A stretch of DNA of 40,318 nucleotides from Gemmobacter sp. (lineage in GTDB: Bacteria; Pseudomonadota; Alphaproteobacteria; Rhodobacterales; Rhodobacteraceae): positions 1 to 40,318 of the forward strand of contig JAUXPG010000156.1 of NCBI GenBank assembly GCA_030683915.1, read 5' to 3'. The translations under genes and the position numbers were made by a program. Under the pieces are notes generated by a model. That model had not been told where the DNA came from. It saw nothing but the letters and a program-made list of their open reading frames with translations, and made no database searches. Below, piece after piece: positions 1 to 11,875 of the stretch (position 1 is its first letter; every line of letters begins with the position of its first letter).

Positions 1-447
1 TCCCGAAGCCGGTCATGATGAAGGCCAGCGCCGCCAGCACCTCGCCGGCAAAGGGCACCTTGTGGGTCACGTCGCCGCCCAGAACCAGCAGCGCAAACGG
101 CATCACCGCCAGCCCGCCAAACTGCCACAGCGACCCGAACCACAGATAGGGCACGCGCTTCCAGCCGATGGCGGAGCGGTGGTGGTCAGACTTGAACCCC
201 AGCAGCGCGCGGAACGGCGCCACCAGAACCGGCAGCGCGATCATCATCGCCACCAGCGAAGCCGCAAGCGACAGCTCCACGATCATCACCCGGTTCAACG
301 TGCCCAACAACAGCACCGTCGCCATCCCGACCGAAAGCTGGAACAGCGAAAGGCGCAGGATCTGGCCAAGCGGGAGGTCGTCCGACGCGGCATCCGCGAA
401 GGGCAGCCAGCGCGGCGAGATTTGCTTGAGCAGGTTCCGGGTCGCGA

Positions 448-451
<4 letters not shown>
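1..451 (-). CDS. lhaA: LhaA/PucC-family BCD MFS transporter (light-harvesting assembly), truncated by window edge
   Basis: Manual reverse-strand translation from GTG at 451: VIATRNLLKQISPRWLPFADAASDDLPLGQILRLSLFQLSVGMATVLLLGTLNRVMIVELSLAASLVAMMIALPVLVAPFRALLGFKSDHHRSAIGWKRVPYLWFGSLWQFGG...; GTGA 4-bp overlap with bchM stop; position next to bchM. Absent from ORF track because it runs off the edge. Confidence 0.9.
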
Positions 452-2048
<1,597 letters not shown>

Positions 2049-2074
2049 TCACAGGGTTCCGAAGGCAAGGCCCC

Positions 2075-2095
2075 GCCCCGGACGTGATCCGGGGC
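2075..2095. other. Perfect 8-bp inverted repeat (GCCCCGGA-cgtga-TCCGGGGC) between bchH and bchL; candidate mRNA hairpin
   Basis: Read directly; lies in the 136-bp intergenic gap. Confidence 0.6.
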
Positions 2096-2163
2096 CTCCA
2101 CCGACACGGCCGACCGGGGGTCACAGGCTGGGGCGCAACGATGCGCCAAGGGAAAAGGCCGGG

Positions 2164-5100
2164 TCATTCCGCCGCAATCCCTTCCAGCCGGTCTTCGATT
2201 TCGTCTGCCGCATCCTGCAGCGCCGCCAGCGTCGCCGCGTCGGGCTGCCAGTAGTTGCGGCTCGACGCTTCCAGCAGCTTGCCCGCCATCCGCGCGCTGG
2301 CCTGCGGGTTCAGCGCCGTCAACCGGCGCCGCATCGCCTCATCCAGCACGAAGGTTTCCGACAGCCGCTGATACACCCACGGCTCCACCGTGCCGGTGGT
2401 GGCCGACCAGCCGACCGTGTTGGTCACTTGCGCCTCGATCTGGCGCACGCCCTCGGCGCCATGCTTCAGCAGGCCCTCGAAGAACTTGGGGTTCAGGCTG
2501 CGGCTGCGGGTTTCCAAGGCGATCTGGTCGCGCAGCGTGCGGACCTTGCCGGTGCCGCGCGTCTGGTCGCCGATATAGACCGCCGCGTCCTGCCCGCCCC
2601 GCGCGCGCTTGACCGCCCTTGCGATGCCGCCCAGCGTGTCAAAGTAATGGTCCACCGTGGTGACGCCCAGTTCCACCGATTCAAGGTTCTGATAGGCCAC
2701 GTCCACCGTGGCCAGCGCCCCTTGCAGCACGCCCTTGGCCGACATCGCCTTGCCCATGCGGTCATAGGCAAAGCTCTTGCGCGCTTCGTAGGCGTCGGCC
2801 AGTTCGTCCTCCTCGCCAAACGCGGACGACCCGACCAGCACGTTGACATTGGCGCCATAGGCGCCTTCGGCATTGGAAAACACCCGCAGCGCGGCGGTCT
2901 CCAGCGTGTCGCCGGTCCGCGCGGCATGGGCCAGCGCATGGGCACGCACAAAGTTCTGCGCCGCCGGTTCCTCGGCGGTGGCAGCCAGCCACGCCGCCTC
3001 GGCCAGCAGCCGGGTCTGCAGCGGCAGCAGATCGCGGAAGATGCCCGACAACGTCATCACCACGTCGATGCGCGGGCGGCCCAGTTCGGCCAGCGGAATA
3101 AGCTCGGCGCCGCTCAGGCGGCCATAGCTGTCGAACCGCGGCCGCGCGCCCAGCAGCGCCAGTGCCTGCCCGATCGGGCCGCCGTCGGATTTGATGTTGT
3201 CCGACCCCCACAGCACCAGCGCCACGGTCTGCGGCAGTCGGGCGTGGGTATCCAGCAACCGCTGCGCCTGTGCCGCGCCATCGCGCAGCGCAAAGGCGGT
3301 GGGCATGCGGAACGGGTCAAACGCATGGATGTTGCGCCCCGTGGGCAGGATGTCGGGGCTGCGGATCAGGTCGCCCCCATGCACCGGCTCCACGAACCGG
3401 CCATCAAGCGCATGCAGCAGCGCGGCCACTTCGCCATTCTTCGCCAGTTCGAGCCGTGCACGGGCAATCGCCTCGGGGCTGGCGGCCATCTGGTCGGCAT
3501 AGGCGGCGATCTGGCCCGCGTCCATCGCCCGGCCCAGAATGTGAAACCCGTCGGGGATCAGCGCCTCTTCGGTTTCCAGAAGGCGCGCCCACAGCGTGTC
3601 CACCGATCCGGTCAGGTCAACGGCCGCCGCCTGTTCGGCGATCAGCGCCTCCATGTCGGCGCGGTCGGGGGCGTCCGGGGCGGCAGACCGCCACCGGCGC
3701 AGCGTGTCCTTCAACTCGTTCAGACCCTTGTAGAGCCCGGCCTGGCTGAGCGGCGGGGTCAGGTGCGTGACGGTGATGGCGTTGCTGCGCCGCTTGGCCA
3801 AAGACGCCTCGGAGGGGTTGTTCGCCGCATAAAGGTAAATGTTGGGCAGGCCTCCGATCAGCCGGTCCGGCCAGCACCCGGCGCCCAGCCCCGCCTGCTT
3901 GCCCGGCATGAATTCCAGCGCGCCATGCATCCCGAAATGCAGCAGGACATCGGCACCGAAATCCTCGCGCATCCAGCGGTAGAAGGTGCTGAATGCATGC
4001 GTGGGCGCGAACCCCTTTTCAAACAGCAACCGCATCGGGTCGCCTTCGTATCCGAACACCGGCTGGATGCCGACAAACACGTTGCCGAACCGCGCGCCCA
4101 GCACGAACACCGACCGGCCATCCGACTGGTCGCGCCCCGGCGCCGGGCCCCACGCGGCCTCGATTTCGGCCAGCCAGGGCGTGGCGCGGACGATGGCCTC
4201 GGCGGAAACCGAGGCATGCACATTGGCCGGCATGCCGTGATAGGCGGCGTTGCCATGCAGCACGGCGGCGCGCAGATCATCGACCGTGGCCGGCGCCACA
4301 AGGTCATAGCCTTCGGCCTGCATCGCGTGCAGCATGGTATGCAGGCTTTCGAACACCGACAGATAGGCCGCCGTGCCCACCGCCCCTGCATTCGGCGGAA
4401 ACCCGTAAAGCACGATGCCGACCTTGCGCCCGGCCCGTTCACCCCGGCGCAACCGCGCCAGCCGCGCCACCTTGTCGGCCAGCACGGCCACCCGTTCATG
4501 GCACGGCGCCATCGACCGGGCCTCGGCGCCCCCTTCACGCTGGCAGCGAAGCTTGCACCCGGCGCAGCCCTCCTCGCCGTGGCGCCCGGCAAAGACCGTG
4601 GGGTTGGTGGCCCCGTCGATTTCCGGCAAGGCGACCAGCATGGTGGTTTCCACCGGGCCAAGCCCGCCGGCCGATGCCGCCCACTGGCCCAGCGTCTGAA
4701 ATTCCAGCGGATGCGCGGCGATATAGGGCACGTCCAGGGCCTTCAACGCGGCCACGGCCGCCGGGCTGTCGTTATAGGCGGGGCCGCCGACAAGGCTGAA
4801 GCCCGACAGCGACACCAGCGCATCGACCCGGCCGTGCATATAGGCGTCGATCGCCGGGCGCCCGTCCAGCCCCCCGGCAAAGCCCGGCACCACGTTCAGA
4901 CCCTGCGCTTCCATCGCGCGGATCGCGGCATCGTAATGCGCGGTGTCCGAGGCAAGGATGTAGGAGCGCATCATCAGCACCCCGACCGTGGGGCGCCCCG
5001 GCGTGTGCGGCAGGCGGTGCAGGTCGGTGGTGATGCGCCCGGCCAGATCGGGGTGGTACAGGCCGACCTCGGGGTAATCCACCGGAGCGGCGGCCTTGAT

Positions 5101-5721
5101 GGATTTCCACAGCCCGCCACGGCCATACCGGGCCACCAGAAACCGCAGCATCGATTCGATGTTGTCGTCGGACCCGCCCAGCCAATACTGCATCGACAGG
5201 AACCAGGCGCGCAGGTCCTGCGCCTTGCCGGGCAGGAACTTCAGGATCTTGGGCAGGCGGCGCAGCATGGCCATCTGGCGCTCGCCCGATTTCGGCCGCC
5301 CCGGTTCCGAACCGCCGCCGCGCAGCTTTTTCATCAGCGTGGACAGCGCCGAAGGCGGCTTGGCCATGTCCAGATCGCCCATGCGGGTCAACCGCACCAC
5401 CTGGCTGTCGGCGATCAGACCGACAAAGGCATCGCAGCGGTCGCGCGCGGCGCGCAACTCGGGCAGGATGGCCGCGATGTGCTCTTCCAAGAACAGCAGG
5501 CTGGCCACGACCATGTCGGCCCGGTTTACCGCCACCTTCGCAGCGGCCAGCGCGCCGGGGTCCTCGCTCCAGTCAGCGGCAGCGTGGATGGTGACGGTCA
5601 GCCCCGGAAAATCCTTCTGCAGACGCGGCAGGACGCGGGCGGCGGGGCCGGCGGCATGGCTGTCCAGCGTGACGATGGCCACTCGGTAAGAGGGACCGGG
5701 GAACGACACGTCATCGCGCAT
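2164..5721 (-). CDS. bchH: Magnesium chelatase subunit H
   Basis: 1185 aa; [32 protein letters not shown]..., ...[29 protein letters not shown]...; CobN/BchH family. Confidence 0.97.
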   Translation of the reverse strand: MRDDVSFPGPSYRVAIVTLDSHAAGPAARVLPRLQKDFPGLTVTIHAAADWSEDPGALAAAKVAVNRADMVVASLLFLEEHIAAILPELRAARDRCDAFVGLIADSQVVRLTRMGDLDMAKPPSALSTLMKKLRGGGSEPGRPKSGERQMAMLRRLPKILKFLPGKAQDLRAWFLSMQYWLGGSDDNIESMLRFLVARYGRGGLWKSIKAAAPVDYPEVGLYHPDLAGRITTDLHRLPHTPGRPTVGVLMMRSYILASDTAHYDAAIRAMEAQGLNVVPGFAGGLDGRPAIDAYMHGRVDALVSLSGFSLVGGPAYNDSPAAVAALKALDVPYIAAHPLEFQTLGQWAASAGGLGPVETTMLVALPEIDGATNPTVFAGRHGEEGCAGCKLRCQREGGAEARSMAPCHERVAVLADKVARLARLRRGERAGRKVGIVLYGFPPNAGAVGTAAYLSVFESLHTMLHAMQAEGYDLVAPATVDDLRAAVLHGNAAYHGMPANVHASVSAEAIVRATPWLAEIEAAWGPAPGRDQSDGRSVFVLGARFGNVFVGIQPVFGYEGDPMRLLFEKGFAPTHAFSTFYRWMREDFGADVLLHFGMHGALEFMPGKQAGLGAGCWPDRLIGGLPNIYLYAANNPSEASLAKRRSNAITVTHLTPPLSQAGLYKGLNELKDTLRRWRSAAPDAPDRADMEALIAEQAAAVDLTGSVDTLWARLLETEEALIPDGFHILGRAMDAGQIAAYADQMAASPEAIARARLELAKNGEVAALLHALDGRFVEPVHGGDLIRSPDILPTGRNIHAFDPFRMPTAFALRDGAAQAQRLLDTHARLPQTVALVLWGSDNIKSDGGPIGQALALLGARPRFDSYGRLSGAELIPLAELGRPRIDVVMTLSGIFRDLLPLQTRLLAEAAWLAATAEEPAAQNFVRAHALAHAARTGDTLETAALRVFSNAEGAYGANVNVLVGSSAFGEEDELADAYEARKSFAYDRMGKAMSAKGVLQGALATVDVAYQNLESVELGVTTVDHYFDTLGGIARAVKRARGGQDAAVYIGDQTRGTGKVRTLRDQIALETRSRSLNPKFFEGLLKHGAEGVRQIEAQVTNTVGWSATTGTVEPWVYQRLSETFVLDEAMRRRLTALNPQASARMAGKLLEASSRNYWQPDAATLAALQDAADEIEDRLEGIAAE

Positions 5722-7291
5722 AGTGGGCCTTCGCTTCGTAAAGCGTGTCGAGGCTGATCTGCCACACGCCGCGTTCTGCCGCGAATTTTTCGGTGTTGCG
5801 CCGGGCCTTGCCCCGGACGAAGAACGGGATCTTCTTCAACTCGCGTTCGGCATCGGCCAGCCAGATCACCTCACCGCTTGCCGCGACGACGGGTTCGGGG
5901 AGGGGCGCGTCCTCGGGGGGCATCGAGCCCCCCTCGGCCGCCGCCGGCTGCGCGGCGCCCTCCAACCCCATCGGGCGGGGCGCGTGGCCGCCGTGGTGCG
6001 ACGGTCCGGCCTCGTTGTTGAACTCGAAATCCTCGCGGAACATGGTGAGCAGATGTTCCTCAAGGCCCATCACCAGCGGGTGAACCCAGGTATCGAACAG
6101 CACATTCGCGCCTTCGAACCCCATTTGCGGGCTGTAGCGGGCCGGAAAATCCTGCACATGCACCGGCGCCGAGATCACGGCGCAGGGAATACCCAGCCGC
6201 TTGCCGATATGACGCTCCATCTGGGTGCCGAGGATGAGCTCGGGGCGCACCGCCTCGATCGCGCGCTCGACCTCCATATAATCGTCGGTGATCAGCGCCT
6301 CGAGGCCGAACTCCTTGGCCAGCGTGCGCATCGGGCGGGCGAATTCGCGGTTGTAGCACCCAAGGCCCGCCACTTCGAACCCCATCTCGTCGCGCGCGAC
6401 CCGGGCGGCGGCCATCACATGGGTGGCGTCGCCGAAGATGAACACGCGCTTGTCGGTCAGATAAGTGCTGTCGACACTGGCCGACCACCACGGCTGGCGC
6501 AGCCGCGCGGTGTCGGGCAGGCGGGCGGCCACGGCAAGGCCGCGCACCTCGTCGATGAACGCACGGGTGGCGCGGGTGCCGATGGGAATGGTGCGGGTCC
6601 ACGGCTGGCCATGGTGGGTTTCCAGCCAGCGCGCCGCCGATTCGCCGGTTTCAGGGTAAAGCACGACGTTGAAATGCGCGGCCCCGAGACGGGCAATGTC
6701 GGACGGGCGGGCGCCCATCGGCGCGGCCACATTGACGGCGATGCCCATGTCGGACAGCAGCCCGGTGATTTCGGCGACATCGTCGCGGTGCCGGAAGCCC
6801 AGCGCGGTAGGGCCGAGGATGTTGCACGACACATGGTCCGTACGCGCCATCGGCTTGGCCAGCGCGCGCGCCAGCTGCAACATCGCCTCGTCGGCGCCGA
6901 AGTTTTCCTTGCGGCTGTAGCTGGGCAGGTCCAGCGCGATCACCGGCACCGGCAGGCCAAGCCGTCCGGCCAGACCGCCCGGATCATCCTGGATGAGTTC
7001 GGCGGTGCAGGAGGCACAGACCAGCAGCGCCTCGGGCTTGAAGCGTTCGTAAGCGTCCATGCAGCTTTGCTTGAACAGCCCGGCGGTATCGGCGCCAAGG
7101 TCGCGCGCTTGAAAGGTGGTGTAGCTGACCGGCGGGCGTTGGCCGCGCCGTTCGATCATGGTGAACAGAAGGTCGGCATAGGTGTCGCCCTGCGGGGCGT
7201 GCAGCACCATGTGCAGCCCCTGCATGCCGGTTGCCACGCGCATCGCGCCGACATGGGGCGGGCCTTCGTAGGTCCAGAGCGTCAGTTTCAT
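5711..7291 (-). CDS. bchB: Light-independent protochlorophyllide reductase subunit B
   Basis: Start reassigned to ATG 7291: [66 protein letters not shown]...; 11-bp overlap with bchH start. Confidence 0.96.
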   Translation of the reverse strand: MKLTLWTYEGPPHVGAMRVATGMQGLHMVLHAPQGDTYADLLFTMIERRGQRPPVSYTTFQARDLGADTAGLFKQSCMDAYERFKPEALLVCASCTAELIQDDPGGLAGRLGLPVPVIALDLPSYSRKENFGADEAMLQLARALAKPMARTDHVSCNILGPTALGFRHRDDVAEITGLLSDMGIAVNVAAPMGARPSDIARLGAAHFNVVLYPETGESAARWLETHHGQPWTRTIPIGTRATRAFIDEVRGLAVAARLPDTARLRQPWWSASVDSTYLTDKRVFIFGDATHVMAAARVARDEMGFEVAGLGCYNREFARPMRTLAKEFGLEALITDDYMEVERAIEAVRPELILGTQMERHIGKRLGIPCAVISAPVHVQDFPARYSPQMGFEGANVLFDTWVHPLVMGLEEHLLTMFREDFEFNNEAGPSHHGGHAPRPMGLEGAAQPAAAEGGSMPPEDAPLPEPVVAASGEVIWLADAERELKKIPFFVRGKARRNTEKFAAERGVWQISLDTLYEAKAHYAR

Positions 7292-7295
7292 GGCC

Positions 7296-7340
7296 GACCC
7301 CCGGGGCGCTGCCCCGGACCCCGGGATATTTGGGTCAGAG
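7296..7340 (-). repeat. Copy A of a dispersed intergenic palindromic element (CCCAAATATCCCGGGG...GGGGCAGCGCCCC)
   Basis: Minus-strand text ctctgacccaaatatcccggggtccggggcagcgccccgggggtc; shares two blocks with 25483-25536. Contains CCGGGGC-gct-GCCCCGG stem. Confidence 0.65.
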
Positions 7341-7352
7341 CGAAAACCAGGG

Positions 7353-9148
<1,796 letters not shown>

Positions 9149-9176
9149 GACGGGATTCCGGGTTCTGACGTATCCA

Positions 9177-9206
9177 AGACTAGGGTCAGCAACAGCAAAG
9201 TGTCAA
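9177..9206 (-). promoter_or_regulatory. Putative sigma70-type promoter of bchF (TTGACA-N18-TAGTCT)
   Basis: Minus strand: TTGACA (9206-9201), 18-nt spacer, TAGTCT (9182-9177); -35 lies inside the PpsR operator half-site. Confidence 0.45.
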
Positions 9207-9218
9207 CTCGAATTTACA
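9201..9218. promoter_or_regulatory. PpsR/CrtJ operator TGTcaactcgaatttACA
   Basis: Exact TGT-N12-ACA in the bchF/ppaA divergent promoter region. Confidence 0.8.
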
Positions 9219-9342
9219 TATGGAATGTAACTGACGCGGGCCACGCCGACCGGCCCCATGATGAAAAGGGTGGCAAAAACGCCTTTTTTCTCAGTAATTT
9301 TCGCTGACAAGCCGGAATGACAGGGGTTCGACGCCGGAATAT

Positions 9343-9360
9343 TGTCAGTTTTGTTTGACA
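9343..9360. promoter_or_regulatory. Second PpsR/CrtJ operator TGTcagttttgtttgACA (within TTGTCA-N8-TGACAA)
   Basis: Exact TGT-N12-ACA, extended dyad symmetry, upstream of ppaA. Confidence 0.8.
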
Positions 9361-9444
9361 ACCTCCCGGCGCTGGGCGAGATTGAGGGCAGGTTGGCCAC
9401 GAGAGTCGAAGCTGCGTGACCGGCGCCCCAGCGGAGAAAAGCTG

Positions 9445-10224
9445 ATGGATCGGTTTCGCCAGAAGGAACTGCTGCGACTTGCGCCTGGCGAATTTGGCAT
9501 TGCCCAACTCGCGCTGCACGTGGTCGCCATAATGGTCGGGGATGCGCCTGGCGGCAGACAGCCGGTGCGCGAGGATGTGCTGCGCCTGCTGGTGCGCGGC
9601 GCCTCGACGGGCGACCCGCACGTCTTTGAGAAACTCGCCGCCGAAATGCGCCGGCTGCACATTTCCGCGGAATGCATGGTGGGCGATTATATCCCCGCCG
9701 CTGTCGCCCAGATCGGCGAGGAATGGCACTCTGACCGGATCGACATCCTCGAATCGACCATCGCCATTTCGCGCCTTCAGAACCTGCTGCGCGAACTGGG
9801 CCGGGCCTGGTCGGCCGATGCTGCCAACCCGCAGATGCTGGGGTCGGTGCTTATGGTTGTGCCGGACACCGAACAACACACCATCGGCGCGATGATCGCG
9901 ACAACCCAGATGCGGCGCGCCGGTGTTTCCGTCGCCGTTCAGTTGCTGTCATCGCCCCGCACGCTGGAAGAATTGCTGCGTCAGCGAAGATTTGATGCGA
10001 TTTTCTTCTCGGTCGGAAATTTTGACAGCCTCGAGGCCTGCCGCAAGCTTGTGACCGCCGCGCGGGGCGTGGTAGGAACCTCTGTCCGTTTTGCTGTGGG
10101 CGGTGCCGTGCCTGCCGATCTTGACGATCTGCGCAGGATAACCGGGGCCGACTTCGCAACGCGTGACGTGTGCGTTGCGCTGCGGGACCTCGGTCTGATG
10201 AAAACTGCGGCGCCAGTCGTATAG
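9445..10224 (+). CDS. ppaA: PpaA/AerR-type B12-binding photosynthesis regulator
   Basis: MDRFRQKELLRLAPGEFGIAQLALHVV...HISAECMVGDYIPAAVAQIGEEW...VVPDTEQHTIGAMIATTQMRRAGVSV...; adjacent to ppsR. RBS ggagaaaa upstream of ATG 9445; frame is open back to a TAA at 9295. Confidence 0.9.
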   Translation: MDRFRQKELLRLAPGEFGIAQLALHVVAIMVGDAPGGRQPVREDVLRLLVRGASTGDPHVFEKLAAEMRRLHISAECMVGDYIPAAVAQIGEEWHSDRIDILESTIAISRLQNLLRELGRAWSADAANPQMLGSVLMVVPDTEQHTIGAMIATTQMRRAGVSVAVQLLSSPRTLEELLRQRRFDAIFFSVGNFDSLEACRKLVTAARGVVGTSVRFAVGGAVPADLDDLRRITGADFATRDVCVALRDLGLMKTAAPVV

Positions 10225-10232
10225 CCTCGGGC

Positions 10233-11717
10233 ATGGATCACCCCCCCGAGGCCCCAAGGGAGATTGGAGCGGGTGTGAAGGTGTCCCACGACGGAATGAA
10301 CATGCTCAACGCCGGAATGGTGCCACTTCTGGGAAGCGACCTGCTCTCGAGCATCTCGTCAACCCTGTCGGACATCGTTCTGGTGGTCGACCTGTCATGC
10401 CGTATCCACGCCGCCGCATCCGACCCGAACCATCGCTCGTTCGGGGAACTGCCTCGCTGGGCGGGCACCGAAATGTCCCGCGTGCTGGACGGCGACTCGG
10501 CGATCAAGCTGCAGGACCGGCTGGCGACCCTGGGCGCGATGGCGCGGCGCGGCGAACGTCTGGCGCAGATGTGGTGCGAGGTCACGCACCGGCTGGAAGA
10601 TGGCATCGAGGTGCCGGTGCGCTACTCCATGCACTGGCTGGGACAGGGTGACCGGGTTCTGATGCTCGGGCGCGACCAGCGCCCGATGATCGAGGTGCAG
10701 CAGCAACTCGTCAGCGCCCAGATCGCGCTGGAACGCGATTATGAAACCCAGCGCGAGATTGATACGCGCTATCGCCTGCTGATGGACGTGACCAGCGACG
10801 CCATCCTGCTGGTCGCCACCGGCACGCGCCGCGTGGTCGATGTGAACCACAACGCCGCCGCACTTCTGGGCGCCTCGCGCGCCGATCTGATCGGCACCGA
10901 CATCCTGTCGGAATTCGAAGGCCCCCGTCAGGGCGAATTGATGGACACACTGGCCTCGACCGCCGGGTCCGACCTGTCCGCCCCGGTCGAGGTGCAGGCC
11001 CGCCGGTCGCAAAAACGGCTGAACCTGCACCCCAAGGTGTTCCGCGCGGCGGGCGAACGGCTTGTGCTCTGCCGTCTGGACGAGGCGGGCGGCGGCTCCA
11101 ACGGCGCCAACGCGCCCGACCCGCTGGCCACCAACCTGCGTCAGCTGTTCTACAAAGGCGTGGACGGCATCGTCTTCACCGACAAGGACGGCCAGATCCT
11201 TTCGGCCAGCGAATCGTTCCTGAACCTGACCGACACTGCCACGCTGTCCGCCATGCGCGGCCGGTCCTTGGGCGATTATCTGGCGCGCGGGTCGGTCGAC
11301 CTCAAGGTCCTGCTGGACAACGCGCGCCGCGCCGGCAACCTGCGACTTTACTCCACCAAGCTCACCACCGACTTCAACAGCCAGATCGCGGTGGATATCT
11401 CGGCCACATGGCTCAACGACCGGACACAACCTGTGATGGCGCTTGTGGTGCGCGATGCCAGCCGGTCCGAGGCGCTGCGCTCCAACCTGTCCACCACCGA
11501 CAACAACATGCGCAACGTGCTGGATCTGGTCGGCTCGTCCTCGCTCAAGGACATTGTGGCGGAAACGACCAACGTCGTCGAAAAGATCTGCATCGAAACG
11601 GCGGTGGAACTGACGCGCAACAACCGCGTGGCGGCGGCTGAAATGCTGGGGCTGTCGCGCCAGTCGCTCTATGTCAAGCTTCGCAAATATGGCCTGCTGA
11701 ACCGCGACGAAGACTGA
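10233..11717 (+). CDS. ppsR: PAS-domain / Fis-type HTH photosynthesis repressor PpsR (CrtJ)
   Basis: PAS segments (RYRLLMDVTSDAILLVATGTRRVVDVNHNAAALLG...), C-terminal HTH EKICIETAVELTRNNRVAAAEMLGLSRQSLYVKLRKYGL. Start could be ATG 10233 or a later Met. Confidence 0.93.
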   Translation: MDHPPEAPREIGAGVKVSHDGMNMLNAGMVPLLGSDLLSSISSTLSDIVLVVDLSCRIHAAASDPNHRSFGELPRWAGTEMSRVLDGDSAIKLQDRLATLGAMARRGERLAQMWCEVTHRLEDGIEVPVRYSMHWLGQGDRVLMLGRDQRPMIEVQQQLVSAQIALERDYETQREIDTRYRLLMDVTSDAILLVATGTRRVVDVNHNAAALLGASRADLIGTDILSEFEGPRQGELMDTLASTAGSDLSAPVEVQARRSQKRLNLHPKVFRAAGERLVLCRLDEAGGGSNGANAPDPLATNLRQLFYKGVDGIVFTDKDGQILSASESFLNLTDTATLSAMRGRSLGDYLARGSVDLKVLLDNARRAGNLRLYSTKLTTDFNSQIAVDISATWLNDRTQPVMALVVRDASRSEALRSNLSTTDNNMRNVLDLVGSSSLKDIVAETTNVVEKICIETAVELTRNNRVAAAEMLGLSRQSLYVKLRKYGLLNRDED

Positions 11718-11747
11718 CCGCTCCACGCCCCTTTCCCACCTGTGCTG

Positions 11748-11769
11748 CGCCGCGGTCCTGTCCGCGGCG
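11748..11769 (+). terminator. Candidate ppsR terminator hairpin CGCCGCGG-tcctgt-CCGCGGCG followed by TTTC
   Basis: Perfect 8-bp stem 31 nt after ppsR stop; only a short T run. Confidence 0.45.
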
Positions 11770-11807
11770 TTTCGCTGTGCGCCAACCCGGTCGGGCGGAC
11801 ATGGCTG

Positions 11808-11821
11808 TTGATCTATGTCAA
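11808..11821. promoter_or_regulatory. FNR/FnrL-like box TTGATctatGTCAA upstream of bchE
   Basis: 9 of 10 conserved positions of TTGAT-N4-ATCAA. Confidence 0.75.
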
Positions 11822-11840
11822 TTCGCCCTGTCGTCAAGTG

Positions 11841-11858
11841 TGTCAACTTGACGTTACA
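11841..11858. promoter_or_regulatory. PpsR/CrtJ operator TGTcaacttgacgttACA upstream of bchE
   Basis: Exact TGT-N12-ACA 18 bp upstream of the bchE start. Confidence 0.8.
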
Positions 11859-11875
11859 TACAGGGAGTCGTTGCC

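Noticed and set aside
9355-9383. TTGACA at 9355 followed by GAGATT as a ppaA promoter
   Set aside because: The -10 hexamer matches consensus poorly; the TTGACA is already explained by the PpsR dyad. TSS data needed.
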